A stretch of 64,000 nt of DNA from Pseudovibrio sp. JCM 19062 (GCA_001310715.1 BAXV01000002.1:1-64000); one strand, 5' to 3'; positions 1 through 9,992 are shown, counted from the first letter of the stretch. Numbers and translations: made by a program. The notes: generated by a model from the sequence alone, not told the origin.

Positions 1-1209
1 CGATTGCCTTGCGGGCGTTTATGGCGCTTAAGCGTCCCGGTTCGGCCGTTGGGTCAAACGCTGGAACTTCACCGGATGCACCATCCCAATCGCCGTCACC
101 AGACGGAATTTTGCGGCCAATCAGGCGTTCGATATCGCGCAGGTATGGTTGCTCGGTAGCATCACACAGGGAGATTGCGATGCCGCTTTTGCCTGCGCGG
201 GCTGTACGGCCAATTCGGTGTACGTAGGATTCCGGCATGTTTGGCAGCTCGTAGTTGACCACGTGGCTGACGCCGTCAATATCAATTCCGCGGGCTGCAA
301 TATCTGTTGCCACGAGGATTTTGATGGAGCCATTCTTGAAGCCATCCAGAGATCTCTCGCGCTGGCGCTGGCTTTTGTTGCCGTGGATAGCTGCTGAGCT
401 GAGGCCAGCTTTGTCCAAATGACCACTGACACGGTCTGCCCCGCGCTTGGTGCGGGTAAAGACGATGGCGCGTTCAATATCATTTTCCGACAGGATTTCC
501 TGCAGAACCGCGCGCTTTGAACTTGAATTCAGGTAGCGTACGGACTGCTCGATTTTCTCAATCGGACGAGAGACCGGCGCAACGGAGATTTCACGCGGAT
601 TGCTTTGGAATTCTTTCGCCAGTTTACGGATCTGGGTTGGCATGGTTGCGGAAAGCAGAACAGTCTGACGTACCTTTGGCAGTTTGCCAAGAATACGGCG
701 GATGGCCGGCGCAAAGCCAAGGTCCAGCATCTGGTCGGCTTCGTCCAGCACCACGGTTGTGGTGTCACCCAGCTTGATGCCGCCGGTGCTCATGTGGTCT
801 TCCAAACGGCCCGGTGTTGCAATAACGATATCCAGACCTCTGGACAGGGCACGTAACTGCGGGCCGGGTTTCACACCACCAAAAATCACAGCAACTGATG
901 GCCCGATATATTTGCCATAGGTGCGCACGCTGTCTGCAATCTGGGAGGCAAGCTCGCGGTTGGCGCAAGAATAAGCGCACGGCAGGTGTGCGGCGCTGGT
1001 TTCTTGCGGTCTTCCGCCAAACGGGTCAGCAACGGCAGCACAAAGGCTGCGGTTTTGCCGGTGCCTGTTTGCGCAATGCCCAGAACATCCTCGCCCGCTT
1101 TCATGTGCGGGATAACTTCGCGCTGGATTGGGGTCGGGGCTTCATAGCCCTCTTCTTTTACGGCCCGCAGAATAGGTTCTGCGAGGCCAGCTTCGTCAAA
1201 ATTTTTCAC
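1..1209 (-). CDS. DEAD-box ATP-dependent RNA helicase (RhlE-like), 3' end outside window
   Basis: ATP-dependent RNA helicase of the DEAD-box family, probably acting in ribosome assembly or RNA decay in the cytoplasm. The start is the ATG at 1209. Visible in order are the Q motif (APTPIQREVIP), motif I (AQTGTGKT), Ia (PTRELASQI), II (LDEADQML), III (SAT) and VI (HRIGRTARAGKSG). The frame breaks near 955: the codons for PTRELA lack one C (CCC run reduced to CC), so the N-terminal ~85 residues and the rest lie in different frames. The C-terminal tail runs off the left edge. RhlE is inferred from the short N-terminus; other DEAD-box paralogues cannot be excluded. Confidence 0.9.
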
Positions 1210-1863
1210 TCTCGTTCTTCCAAGATGTGCAGAGCACGGCCCCTGACATAGGGACAGGAGTTAGCTCATTGCTATAGCGCATATTTTTACCCGAAAACCG
1301 TTAGCCACTTTTCGGAAATACGCGGCAGATTAAGCGCCAGCATGTACCCCGCAGACATGTGTCTACGTGATCAGACTGACTAAATATGAGATCCATGGAG
1401 TTTGAGAGGAGCTTTGAAAGCGACCTAGAAACGCTGCGGACCACGGTGCGTGCCCGTGTTACATCCCACTCGAGCAGGCTGCCCTTCTTGGTATTCCGAG
1501 AGCAGCGGGGTGGCACTCCCAGCTTTCGACCGATGAGCGCGTTGCCTGTTGGATATAGGTAAATGCGCGGAAATGCAAGGGGTGGCGGTGGATGATCCAG
1601 CCTGTGCCTCCCTTCACCCACATCCGTTTTCGCATTGAATTGATGGCGTTTGGGGGCGACCAGCCTTGTAAAGGATTAGCTTCGTCAAGTTGTTATGGTG
1701 GCATACCGGGCTTTTAGATACAGGGCCCATAACGACCTTTCGCCCTTCACCGAGCTTACCGCAATCAGGATGCGCATCATGGTTACCGGCTCGGGGCCCG
1801 ATGACACTGGGGCATATTGCTTTGCGTCCGGTGGAAAGTCACTCAGGCTCGTGCGTAGCTCTC

Positions 1864-2032
1864 TGGATCCCGCATCAAGTGCGGGAAGACGGCGTTGGGG
1901 GCTGAGAGGGTATGCCAAACACCACTCGCGTCTTCCCGGACAAGCGGAGCGATGATCCGGGATCCAGTGGGGAGACTGTTTTGGTGTTACGTGCGCTCCG
2001 AGATCTAGTGTGTTTATTTTGTGCTTGAGTGG
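1864..2032. repeat. 169-bp intergenic repeat, copy 1
   Basis: Nearly identical to 2432-2600 and of exactly the same length. The first ~105 bp form an imperfect palindrome: it opens with TGGATCCCG and CGGGATCCA closes the hairpin-forming part, with GGAAGACG/CGTCTTCC inside. The remaining ~60 bp (GTTACGTGCG to CTTGAGTGG) are more diverged but alignable. The design resembles palindromic intergenic elements of alphaproteobacteria; family not identified. Confidence 0.8.
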
Positions 2033-2431
2033 GATGTGTGCTTGGCTCAAGGCGGTGGGCGCGGTGCCTGTCAGATATAGGGAAGTCGGTGAGAATGTAA
2101 GATGGAAAGCCCTAACCGACGTCATCCCGCGCTCGACGCGGGAACCAGAGTCACAAGCAAAAACCTCAAACAGATTCCAAACACAGGTCACTCCATGAGG
2201 GTTCAAGTGTTTCAATCAAATCCAGTTTCCGACTGCCACTCCAACGTTTCGGTTTCTTCTCCCGTTGTTCTTAGATCCGGCCCGCGAGATTTTTGGTACC
2301 CCCGTATGGAGAGCCCATTTCTCAGACATACGGTGATGTAAACATAAAACAGCATACAGTGATTTAAAGTTAGGCACGTAGTTCGCCAATCACTCGATGT
2401 GGCTAGGTTTTAACCAGTTGAGAGATTCAGC

Positions 2432-2600
2432 TGGATCCCGCATCAAGTGCGGGAAGACGACGTTGGGGGCTGAGAGGGTATGCCAAACACCACCGTCGTC
2501 TTCCCGGACAAGCGGAGCGATGATCCGGGATCCAGAGGGGAGGCTGCTTGGTGGTACGTGCGACCCCGAAATCTTGCACGTTTATTTTCTGCTTGAGTGG
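2432..2600. repeat. 169-bp intergenic repeat, copy 2
   Basis: Direct-repeat partner of 1864-2032, about 400 bp further along. In this copy the inner arms GAAGACGACG and CGTCGTCTTC pair perfectly, whereas copy 1 has several changes there. Paired retention suggests selection on, or mobility through, an RNA or DNA hairpin. Confidence 0.8.
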
Positions 2601-2716
2601 TAACGGGGCTTAGATCGTTTGGTGGAGGGCCGTCAAATTAGTGGTGACCCCAGCGATTGGCAGAAGCGGAGGAGATAGCCAGTCAGAGACGGCAAACTCG
2701 GGGACCAGTGTGCTGC

Positions 2717-3385
2717 TCATGCGGGGACGAGGCCCAGCAGGTCTGGGAGGGTGTTCATGGTCTGGAATGGGCGGGCTCCGAATAGGTTTGGCGGCGTTGG
2801 GTTGGTTTTGGGTGTGTAGGCAAAGCAGGGCATGCCAGCGTTGGCCGCGGCTTGCAGGCCGCTCGGGCTGTCCTCGATAACAACACAGCGTTCTGGATGT
2901 ACACCGGCCAGCTTTGCTGCGTGCAGGAAGACATCGGGTGCAGGTTTACTGGCACCGACTTCATGCGCGGAAAAGATTTTTCCTTCAAACCAAGGCAGCA
3001 ATCCGGTGCGATTCAGGGTGGCTCGTACAGTTAACGGATGCCCATTGGAGGCAACGCAGAGTGGCACGTTGGCTGCTGCGAGCTGCTCAACCACTTGACG
3101 GGCACCGGAAACAGGCAGCACTTCATTTTCCAACAGAAACCGGGATGGCTCGTGGAAGTCCTTAGCCCAGTTTACAGGAGCAATGATGCCCTGCTCCTTC
3201 ATGTAGGCGTCAACGGCCCGTGTGGTTTTGCCGATAAATTTATCCCAGCAATCCTGAAAGGACAGCTTGGAACCGAAGGACTGTAACATACCATGCAGCA
3301 CGCGCAGAAAAATTGGCTCAGAATCCACGAGCACGCCGTCGCAGTCAAAAATCACGAGTTTTGGTAGGGTAGAAGATAAAGGCAT
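2717..3385 (-). CDS. HAD-superfamily phosphatase (phosphoglycolate phosphatase/beta-PGM-like)
   Basis: Cytoplasmic phosphohydrolase, probably acting on a small sugar phosphate; substrate unknown. The 222-residue protein has all four HAD motifs: FDCDGVLVDSE with nucleophile D14 and general acid D16, the Ser of VASNG, the Lys in ASKPAPDVF, and the acidic motif VVIEDS. A helical cap lies between motifs I and II, as in subfamily IA. The frame is intact. It is transcribed alone, with the TetR gene ~94 bp upstream on the same strand. Family confidence is high; specificity is open. Confidence 0.88.
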   Translation of the reverse strand: MPLSSTLPKLVIFDCDGVLVDSEPIFLRVLHGMLQSFGSKLSFQDCWDKFIGKTTRAVDAYMKEQGIIAPVNWAKDFHEPSRFLLENEVLPVSGARQVVEQLAAANVPLCVASNGHPLTVRATLNRTGLLPWFEGKIFSAHEVGASKPAPDVFLHAAKLAGVHPERCVVIEDSPSGLQAAANAGMPCFAYTPKTNPTPPNLFGARPFQTMNTLPDLLGLVPA

Positions 3386-3478
3386 TTAAGTATTCCTGAT
3401 GGCAATCAATGGAGAATAGCAATGAAAGGGTGCGCGGCAAAGTTAGACGTCGGTGGTGTGCCCTACCCTTTTAGGATC

Positions 3479-4054
3479 TCACTGCTGACCGCCTTTGACC
3501 TTTTTCGTGATACCGCCGAAGAGGGTTTGTGTGGCGAGAGCACTAGCGTCGGTGAGTGGGGTGTTATCGGTTTGGGCTGTGTTTGCTGCTGCGTATAGGA
3601 CAGCGTCCAGCGAGGACATGATCCAGCTGTTTGGGAGGAAGGAGAGGATGTCGCCCTCCGCTTTTGCACGGTCGATCAGGTCACGGAGTTGCGTGTTGTG
3701 GCGCTGGATTTCCTGTGTGATCTCGCGGTCGTAACCCACGTCGGGGCCGTTCCATAGGAAGTGGCAGGCATCTGCGATTGGCACCAGTGCGCCGACGATG
3801 GCTTTGAGCTGCTCAAACGGTTTACGCTTGCCTTTGACGGCGGCGGATATGGCTTCATCCATCTGCTGTAACGCGCGCAGGGCCACCTCTCGCAGCAACT
3901 CCTCGCGTGTGCCGATGACACGGTGGAGCGTGACCCGCTTGACCCCAGCGGCCCCTGCAATATCGGCCAGTGAAGCGCGGGGCTGGGTGTTCAGCACGCG
4001 GACAGCGGCTTCTAACAGTTTGTCTTTAGTGGTGTTATTCAATGGTGTTGACAT
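3479..4054 (-). CDS. TetR/AcrR-family transcriptional regulator
   Basis: One-component repressor. The N-terminal helix-turn-helix (about residues 8-55, ASLADIAGAAGVKRVTLHRV) is typical TetR, and the remaining ~130 residues are the variable helical ligand domain. I choose the ATG at 4054 (protein starting MSTPLNN) rather than the in-frame ATG at 4090, because the 12 extra residues would lie across a perfect inverted repeat (TGTATG/CATACA) that looks like its operator, and an AGG-type ribosome site precedes 4054. The antiporter ends only 119 bp upstream on the same strand, so the regulated target could be itself or a neighbour. Ligand unknown. Confidence 0.85.
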   Translation of the reverse strand: MSTPLNNTTKDKLLEAAVRVLNTQPRASLADIAGAAGVKRVTLHRVIGTREELLREVALRALQQMDEAISAAVKGKRKPFEQLKAIVGALVPIADACHFLWNGPDVGYDREITQEIQRHNTQLRDLIDRAKAEGDILSFLPNSWIMSSLDAVLYAAANTAQTDNTPLTDASALATQTLFGGITKKVKGGQQ

Positions 4055-4060
4055 GATACC

Positions 4061-4080
4061 TGTATGTTTCACTTCATACA
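4061..4080. promoter_or_regulatory. Putative TetR operator
   Basis: TGTATG, eight bases, then CATACA: perfect 6-bp arms directly upstream of the TetR gene start at 4054. The position fits autoregulation. Inferred from symmetry only. Confidence 0.45.
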
Positions 4081-4172
4081 TAATCGTCAATCAACACCCT
4101 TTCATTTTCCGCAGGAAACAGAAGGGGGATGGGGCAACCCGCTGTTGAAGTTGGTGGGATAGCTTTCGCCCG

Positions 4173-5363
4173 CTACTTTTTCTTCAAAGCCCGGATGAAG
4201 GAGTGTGCTGTTATGCCGTGCAGGATGACGCTGAGGCCGATGGTGGTCACAGCTGTTGATGCGATCACCGAACTGCCCGGCAGGTTGGCGTCCAGCACCA
4301 CAATGGCAAACACGATGCTTGCCAGACCGCGCGGGCCGAACCATCCGATAAAGAGCTTTTCACGCAGGTTTAGCGGCTCGCCGTACAGGACGAGGTAGAC
4401 AGGTAGGATCCTGACAACGGTCAGGCTCAGGATGGAGTAGAGCAGGATTTCCCATGTGAACATGTGCATGACAGCGCCGATGATTGCGGCGCCGAATATG
4501 AGCCACGTCATAAGGGAGAGCGAGTCCCCTATGCCCTCGGCTGAATCAAGCAGCTGCTCTTTGTAGGGTTTTTCCAACCAGCCAAAGACGATACCGCCCG
4601 CAAAGGCTGCAATAAACCCGCTGCCGCCAGCGAGTTGTGCGACTGAGAAGCAGCAGATTGCCAATGCGACGACTGTCACCTGCTCCCACGTTTTGGATTG
4701 CTCTTTGGTCTCGAAAGAATAGTCAATGATCTGCCCGGCCAGAACTGCAATGCCGACCCCGACAAGCACGCCCAAACCAATCTGTTCTGCCAGCAGTTGG
4801 GCGGCCATTCTGTTGATTTCTGTCGCCAATGTGGGGTCCGCTGCGATGGGGAGGAGCGAGAACACAATCGGCACGCAGATGCCATCGTTCAGGCCGCTTT
4901 CGGCATTGAGTGTGCCTCTGATTTTGGCAGGGACTGCGGGATCGGTGACCACCGCTTTACCCAGAGCTGCATCGGTTGGGGCCAGCAGCGCTGCGAGGAT
5001 GGCGACCTCGATAACGGGGAGACCGGGCAGCAAGGCCATGCCTGCGACGATGCCCAGTATGATGGTAAGAGGCAGGCCCAGCAGAAGCAGGCGGCGTGGC
5101 AGATCGATGTTGGAAGACAGGACTTTGAGATTTGCCTTTGCCGCGTCGGTGAACAAAACGATGGCGAGGGCCAGTTCTGCCAGAGTTTTGATGGTTTCGT
5201 TGGACAGCCTGACCTGAAACCACTGTAACCCGTCGTTTCCCAGCAAGAACCCGATAATGCAAAACAGCAGAGCGCCGTTGACCGGAGTTTGCTCCACCCT
5301 CCGGCTTGTCACACTGTATATAAACACCACTGCAAAAATGACGGTCAGGTTTTGATAGGGCAT
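4173..5363 (-). CDS. Sodium/proton antiporter, CPA1/NhaP family
   Basis: Inner-membrane cation/proton antiporter for pH and sodium homeostasis. The 396-residue protein is nearly all hydrophobic helices (about 11-12 segments), somewhat shorter than many NhaP proteins because it lacks a cytoplasmic tail. Diagnostic signatures are LLAPTDAALGKAV and NAESGLNDG, corresponding to the ion-binding core of CPA1 transporters; a late helix has GWFGPRGLASIVF. The frame is intact and the start is ATG at 5363. It precedes the TetR gene on the same strand, so the two may be co-transcribed. Ion preference is inferred from the family. Confidence 0.9.
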   Translation of the reverse strand: MPYQNLTVIFAVVFIYSVTSRRVEQTPVNGALLFCIIGFLLGNDGLQWFQVRLSNETIKTLAELALAIVLFTDAAKANLKVLSSNIDLPRRLLLLGLPLTIILGIVAGMALLPGLPVIEVAILAALLAPTDAALGKAVVTDPAVPAKIRGTLNAESGLNDGICVPIVFSLLPIAADPTLATEINRMAAQLLAEQIGLGVLVGVGIAVLAGQIIDYSFETKEQSKTWEQVTVVALAICCFSVAQLAGGSGFIAAFAGGIVFGWLEKPYKEQLLDSAEGIGDSLSLMTWLIFGAAIIGAVMHMFTWEILLYSILSLTVVRILPVYLVLYGEPLNLREKLFIGWFGPRGLASIVFAIVVLDANLPGSSVIASTAVTTIGLSVILHGITAHSFIRALKKK

Positions 5364-5505
5364 TGGGCGGCTTTGGTTTTGGGGTCATGCACTGATCGTT
5401 TGGCAGTGCTTCCCCTTTAGGTTGCGATGTCCTATCACTCTATGAACATAGTCTTTGCAATGGTTTAAACAGCACAGTTTGTTTTACCTGCGGCTGTAAA
5501 CAGTC

Positions 5506-6279
5506 TCATTCATGAGCACTGATGGTCTGTGTTACGTAGTCAATCACAATCGGCTCATCGGCGGACCAATGATTGTGCAGGATCTCATCGAGCCCCGTCA
5601 GGAAGCGCCCGTTGCTTGCTTTGATGGCGGCTTGCACCTTTGAGGATGATTTTGCCATTTCGATAAAGCTGTCGCGGGACATGCTGCGAGACCATGGGAA
5701 GCGTTGGAGGTTTGTCTCTGCAAAGCCCGCCTGCTTCATCTCCTGCGCGTAGTCGAACTGCCGATAATCTCTGGAATAAGCGCTGTTGTGGGTTTCGATT
5801 AAGGTCTCGTAGGCGTCCATGAAGGCACTGACTTCCAGCAGGCGGTTGTTTTCGATGATCACCAAATAGCCGTTCGGGGTAAGAACACGACGGGCTTCGC
5901 TGTAGAAGCTGGGGCGGTCGAACCATTGGGCTGCCTGCCCAACAGTGATCAGGTGAAACGCTCCGTCTTTGAACGGAAGCTTTTCTGCGGGGGATTGGTG
6001 CCATGAAACTGTGCCAGAGGTGTCCTTTGCTTTGGCTTCGGACAGCATGTCCTCGTTTATGTCACAGGCACTAAACTTGCTCTGCGGTGACATTTGCTGG
6101 AGCTGGCGGGTTAAGATGCCGGTGCCGCAGCCAACATCCAGCAGGCATCCCTGCTCTGCTCCGCTTGCCTTTGTCAGCAGACCGGCAATGTGGTTCAGGG
6201 CTGGTTCTGGATAGCGCGGGCGGGCGTGATCGTACATCTTCTGCAAACCGGAAAATACATGTTCATTAGCAACTGTCAT
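5506..6279 (-). CDS. Class I SAM-dependent methyltransferase
   Basis: Cytoplasmic S-adenosylmethionine-dependent methyltransferase of the UbiE/Methyltransf_11 type, substrate unknown. Motif I LLDVGCGTG lies at residues 46-54, and VGQAAQWFD is in the post-motif region. The start is placed at 6279 (MTVANEH) because GGAGGT lies five bases upstream at 6285-6290; an upstream ATG at 6303 would bury that site. 257 residues, frame intact. The N-terminal FSGLQKMYDHARPRYP resembles small-molecule methyltransferases acting on trans-aconitate-like or quinone substrates, but specificity cannot be assigned. Confidence 0.86.
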   Translation of the reverse strand: MTVANEHVFSGLQKMYDHARPRYPEPALNHIAGLLTKASGAEQGCLLDVGCGTGILTRQLQQMSPQSKFSACDINEDMLSEAKAKDTSGTVSWHQSPAEKLPFKDGAFHLITVGQAAQWFDRPSFYSEARRVLTPNGYLVIIENNRLLEVSAFMDAYETLIETHNSAYSRDYRQFDYAQEMKQAGFAETNLQRFPWSRSMSRDSFIEMAKSSSKVQAAIKASNGRFLTGLDEILHNHWSADEPIVIDYVTQTISAHE

Positions 6280-6460
6280 GGCACACCTCCAAATTGTATT
6301 CACATGTATACATATTTACTGCAGCTTTTCAAGCGGCCAGTGTTAGGCCTAAAATCCCGTCGGTGCGCGACTTCGTTTACCTGAAGGCAGCTGAGAAACA
6401 CGGTGATATTTGACTTTAGCTCACTTGTTTATCACCAAGATGGCAAGCTAGGTTTCTGCC

Positions 6461-7462
6461 ATGAAAACAACAAATGACATTATTGATGGTGTCCCCGTCA
6501 TCGAGAAACTGAGTGTTGATGAGCTCTCGGTTGGGAAGCACCACTTCTTCTTTAAAGCCACCACCGACGCACTGGGCAACTACCACCGCATTCCGGTTAT
6601 TGTGATCAAGGGGTCCGAGGTCGGGCGCAAACTGTTCATTCAGTCAACGCTGCACGGGGATGAAGTGCAGGGTGTGGATGTGATCCACCAACTTTTGCCG
6701 CATCTTGATACGGACAAGCTGACAGGGACTGTTATCATGGTTCCCGGCACGAACCCTCCCGGCATGCAGCTGGCCTCGCGCTACTACCCTTCCCTGAATG
6801 ACACACATACCTTCACCAACCTGAACCGTATGATGCCGGGAGATGCGAAGAGCTCCAATGCGGCGAGCCGGTTTGCCCATGCGCTTTGGCATAATCTTTA
6901 TATGGGCAATGCGGATATCTTTCTGGACCTGCACACCCAGTCAACCGGAACGGCCTTTCCGCTGTTCCTATTTGCTGACTACCGGAATGCAGAGGTGCGC
7001 CGGTTGGCGGCTCTCCAACCTGCTGATCAGGTTTTGGAAGATGACGGCATTGACGGGTCTGTTGAGACGGAGATGGTGGCTGCGGGCATTCCATCGCTCA
7101 CTGTCGAGCTGGGCTGTGCCAATGTGTTTGACCCGGACATGACCAAACGCGGTGTTCAGGGTGTTTTGAATACTCTGGTGGACTACGGGATGATTGAGGG
7201 CGAAGTTGATCTGCTCGGGATCGAGTCCTTTGTTGGCAATGAAGACGTGAAGATCACAACTGACCATGGCGGGTTTGCCCGTGTGCTGGTCTCTCTCAAT
7301 CAGGATGTTTCGGAAGGCCAGTTGCTGGCAACCCTGAGCAACGCTTTTGGAGAGATCACCGCAGAGTACGCCGCCCCATGTGATGGCCGTGTGCTTTCTG
7401 TGTGCACCTCGCCTTTGCGCGAGCCGGGCTCTACGCTCGTGCAGCTTTTGCGCCGGGTGTAG
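6461..7462 (+). CDS. Succinylglutamate desuccinylase/aspartoacylase-family zinc hydrolase (M14-like)
   Basis: Zinc-dependent amide hydrolase removing an acyl group from an N-acylated amino acid or related compound. Zinc ligands are visible as H65 and E68 in STLHGDE and H158 in LDLHTQ. The substrate-binding Asn-Arg (LNRMMPGD) sits near residue 122. The 333-residue length and the C-terminal beta domain (GFARVLVSLNQDVSEG to LREPGS) fit the AstE/AspA-like group that includes the ectoine-pathway enzyme DoeB, but no ectoine genes are nearby. Single intact gene, followed by a strong terminator. Confidence 0.88.
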   Translation: MKTTNDIIDGVPVIEKLSVDELSVGKHHFFFKATTDALGNYHRIPVIVIKGSEVGRKLFIQSTLHGDEVQGVDVIHQLLPHLDTDKLTGTVIMVPGTNPPGMQLASRYYPSLNDTHTFTNLNRMMPGDAKSSNAASRFAHALWHNLYMGNADIFLDLHTQSTGTAFPLFLFADYRNAEVRRLAALQPADQVLEDDGIDGSVETEMVAAGIPSLTVELGCANVFDPDMTKRGVQGVLNTLVDYGMIEGEVDLLGIESFVGNEDVKITTDHGGFARVLVSLNQDVSEGQLLATLSNAFGEITAEYAAPCDGRVLSVCTSPLREPGSTLVQLLRRV

Positions 7463-7474
7463 AACACAAGAAAT

Positions 7475-7510
7475 GAGCAGACCGGGCGACCCCGGTCTGC
7501 TCTTTCCCTC
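7475..7510 (+). terminator. Rho-independent terminator
   Basis: Perfect 12-bp stem GAGCAGACCGGG / CCCGGTCTGCTC with loop CGAC, followed by TTTCCC. It lies between the M14-type hydrolase and the convergent transporter gene, so it may serve both. Confidence 0.9.
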
Positions 7511-7514
7511 ATAC

Positions 7515-8387
7515 TCATGCATGTCGTTTGGCACCAATAACGCAGGCCACCACGCAACTGTTGCTGCCATCATGGTGGATGATACGGGCTCTTGCAGCAA
7601 GACCGCAGCCAGCATCAGCCGAGGAATGGTTGCAGGAGCATGAGCTGACCAACGCCCGCTGCGCCCCCCATTGCCAAACCGCGATACCAGAAGATAAACC
7701 CGACGAGCATTGAAAAGACGGAGACGTAGACCAGCCCAATCCAGGCGGAGGACTGGCTGTCTGGCAGACTTACTGGTGCATTGATCACAGCTGAGAACGC
7801 CATGACCGGCAAAGCCAGAACAAGGGCCCACGAAATGACCTGCCATCCGCCAAGCCTTCTGGAAAGCGTTGCGCCTTCGGCATATCCAAGACCGCAAATA
7901 ACAATGGCTGCGAACATATAAAGAGAGCCCATGAACGAGCCTCTGCATTTTGCGAGAGCGCAAAAGCTGCAACCACGAGGCATCCAACACCAGAGAACAC
8001 CCAGAAGAGTGGTTTAGGTCTTTCCCCTCCCCTTATCACTGCAAAGATAGCAGTTGAGACAGGCAGGGCTCCCATCAGAACCAGTGACTGCGCTGCGGTC
8101 ATCTGCTGCAGGGCCAGTGCAGAAAGCAACGGGAAGCCGATCACCACACCAACGGCGACAATCACCAATGAGACAATATCCTGAGGTTTTGGCAGTGGTT
8201 GGCGGAGCAAGCCAAGAAACGCCAAGCCGAGCAGCGCTGCAATAGTGGCGCGGATGCTGGTCAGGAAAAATGGATCAAACCCGCTCACTGCGGCTCGCGT
8301 TGCAGGCAGGGAGCCGCTGAAGATAATAACCCCGAGCAGGCCGTTGCCCCACCCTGTTGAACTTCTTTGTGCCAGTGCTGTTTGCAT
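7515..8387 (-). CDS. EamA/DMT-family transporter (frameshifted)
   Basis: Ten-helix drug/metabolite exporter of the inner membrane with two EamA repeats; substrate unknown. The first ~150 residues (GVIIFSGSLPATRAAV to FSGVGCLVVAAFAL) lie in one frame, the second repeat (LYMFAAIVICGLGYAEGA to VGQLMLLQP) in another. The end (LLQEPVSSTMMAATV then VACVIGAKRHA-stop at 7515) needs two more shifts near 7640 and 7555. All three shifts go in the same direction, as if single bases were missing. It is transcribed divergently from a MocR regulator, the usual arrangement when MocR controls an exporter. Confidence 0.83.
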
Positions 8388-8461
8388 TCTGCCCCTCCAC
8401 TTTCTGTTGTCTATTTTCCGTTTTTTTTAGCTGGGCGGGACTAGGCACAACAGTTACAAAA

Positions 8462-8487
8462 CAGTACAATATAGACAAACTGTACTG
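8462..8487. promoter_or_regulatory. Putative MocR operator between exporter and regulator
   Basis: CAGTAC, 14 bases, then GTACTG: perfect 6-bp inverted arms in the 133-bp divergent promoter region. The half-sites are about two helical turns apart, fitting a dimeric GntR/MocR-type regulator. No transcription start can be seen. Confidence 0.45.
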
Positions 8488-8520
8488 ATACAATCATCCA
8501 TACAGCAAGTGAGATGGAAA

Positions 8521-9905
8521 ATGGCTTATGGGCAGCAAACACAGCGCGTGATGCAGGCGGTGCGAAGCAAAATCAGCAGCCGTGCGTTGGAACCGGGCGA
8601 AAAGCTTCCGAGTATTCGCGGGTTCGCATCAGCATGAGTGTTTCGCCCTCCACAGTGGTTGAAGCGTATGACCGGCTTGCAGCGGAAGGGATCATTTTTG
8701 CGCGCAAGGGATCGGGGTTTTATGTCTCCCCCAACACGCAGCCGTTTACAGTTTCCGAGATTGGCCCGCATCTGGACAGAGAGATTGATCCGTTCTGGGT
8801 TTCACGTCAGTCACTGGATACCGGCCCGGACATGCTCAAGCCCGGTTGTGGCTGGATGCCTGCGGACTGGATGCCCACCGGCTCGCTGCGTAAAGCGTTG
8901 CGCACGTTAAGCAAGGCCGATGACCGTCTGCTTTGTGATTATGCCAGTACGCGCGGTGCCAGCAATTTGCGACGGCTGCTTGCGCGGCAGTTTGCAGCGG
9001 AAGGGATTGAGGCTGATCCCAACCAGCTTTTGCTGACGGGTTCTGCGACACAATCCCTAGACCTTTTATGCCGGTTCTTGCTGCGTCCGGGAGACAGGGT
9101 TCTGATCAGCGATCCTTGCTACTTCAATTTTCAGGCGATCCTGAAGGCGCATCAGGTGGAGATGATCAGCGTGCCTTACACAAAAGCTGGTGTGGATTGC
9201 GAGCAGTTTGAGCAAGCTATTTTGGAGTACAAACCTCGTTTTTATGTCTCCAACTCCTCCTTACACAATCCGACAGGTGTAACCCTTTCACCTCAGGCCG
9301 CGCACCAGATCCTGACAATTGCGAGCCGCCACGATCTCATCCTGATCGAGGACGATGTGTTTTCCGAGTTTATGCCGGACATGACGCCCCGACTGACCGC
9401 GCTTGGTGGCTTTGACCGCGTGATCCGTCTTGGCAGTTTTTCCAAAACGCTCTCGGCTTCTGTGCGCTGCGGATACATTGCCACCAAGCCAGAGTGGATC
9501 GAAGCGCTGCTTGACCTTCAGGTGGCAACCAATTTCGGGGGACCCAGTCCGATTGCCACTGAGTTGATTTACACCTGTATGAATGACGGGTCCTACAGGA
9601 AGCACATGGACATCCTGCGCATGCGTCTTGCCAAAGCGCGACGGGAGGTCTCTGCCAATCTGGCCGAGATTGGTATTCAGAGCTGGCTGATGCCCGAGGG
9701 CGGGTTCTATCTGTGGTGCACCCTGCCTGAAGGCGTTGACTCCGCAGAGCTGGCCCGCGCAGCCCTGCAACAAAACATGGTACTTGCTCCGGGCGACGTG
9801 TTCAGCCCAACCCAATCCATGGGCCACTTCATGCGCTTCAATGTAAGCCAAATGGGAGACCCGATGACCTACGAGATACTGGCGGACGTGATTGCTAATC
9901 TTTGA
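8521..9905 (+). CDS. MocR-type regulator: GntR wHTH fused to aminotransferase domain (one frameshift)
   Basis: PLP-binding transcriptional regulator. Start ATG at 8521 (MAYGQQTQRVMQAVRSKI) gives the complete GntR winged helix. That frame stops at a TGA near 8633 and continues in the next as MSVSPSTVVEAYDRLAAEG, so one base is missing there. The aminotransferase-like domain fills the rest, with the Schiff-base lysine in LGSFSKTLSASVRCGY and a NPTG motif (SLHNPTGV). Total about 461 residues, normal for MocR. It probably controls the divergent exporter; the effector is unknown. Confidence 0.87.
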
Positions 9906-9992
9906 GCGGTCGCTGGGGGTACTGGTGCACTTAACCCGGAATTGAACCTTGCAAAACTCGTTGGTTTGAAATGTAGGTTTTCATAAATGCTC

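Larger units (their letters stand above)
1210..2716. other. 1.5-kb intergenic stretch with repeats, no recognised gene
   Basis: No open frame here resembles a known protein. The stretch carries a 169-bp sequence present twice (1864-2032 and 2432-2600) and a shorter palindromic unit near 2122-2146 with arms CCCGCG/CGCGGG. The part from 1260 to 1680 has a reverse open frame of about 106 codons that looks non-coding. It probably serves as the helicase promoter region plus intergenic repeat elements. Confidence 0.6.

Noticed and set aside
1301..1621. 106-codon reverse open frame in the first intergenic region
   Set aside because: Composition is arginine- and serine-rich without family motifs or ribosome site; looks like chance in a repeat-bearing region.
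4698..5228. Long forward frames inside the CPA1 antiporter
   Set aside because: Shadows of the reverse-strand gene, which has clear family motifs.
6968..7990. 340-codon reverse frame over the M14-type gene
   Set aside because: Antisense to a well-supported gene; only its upstream end belongs to the exporter in one of its frames.
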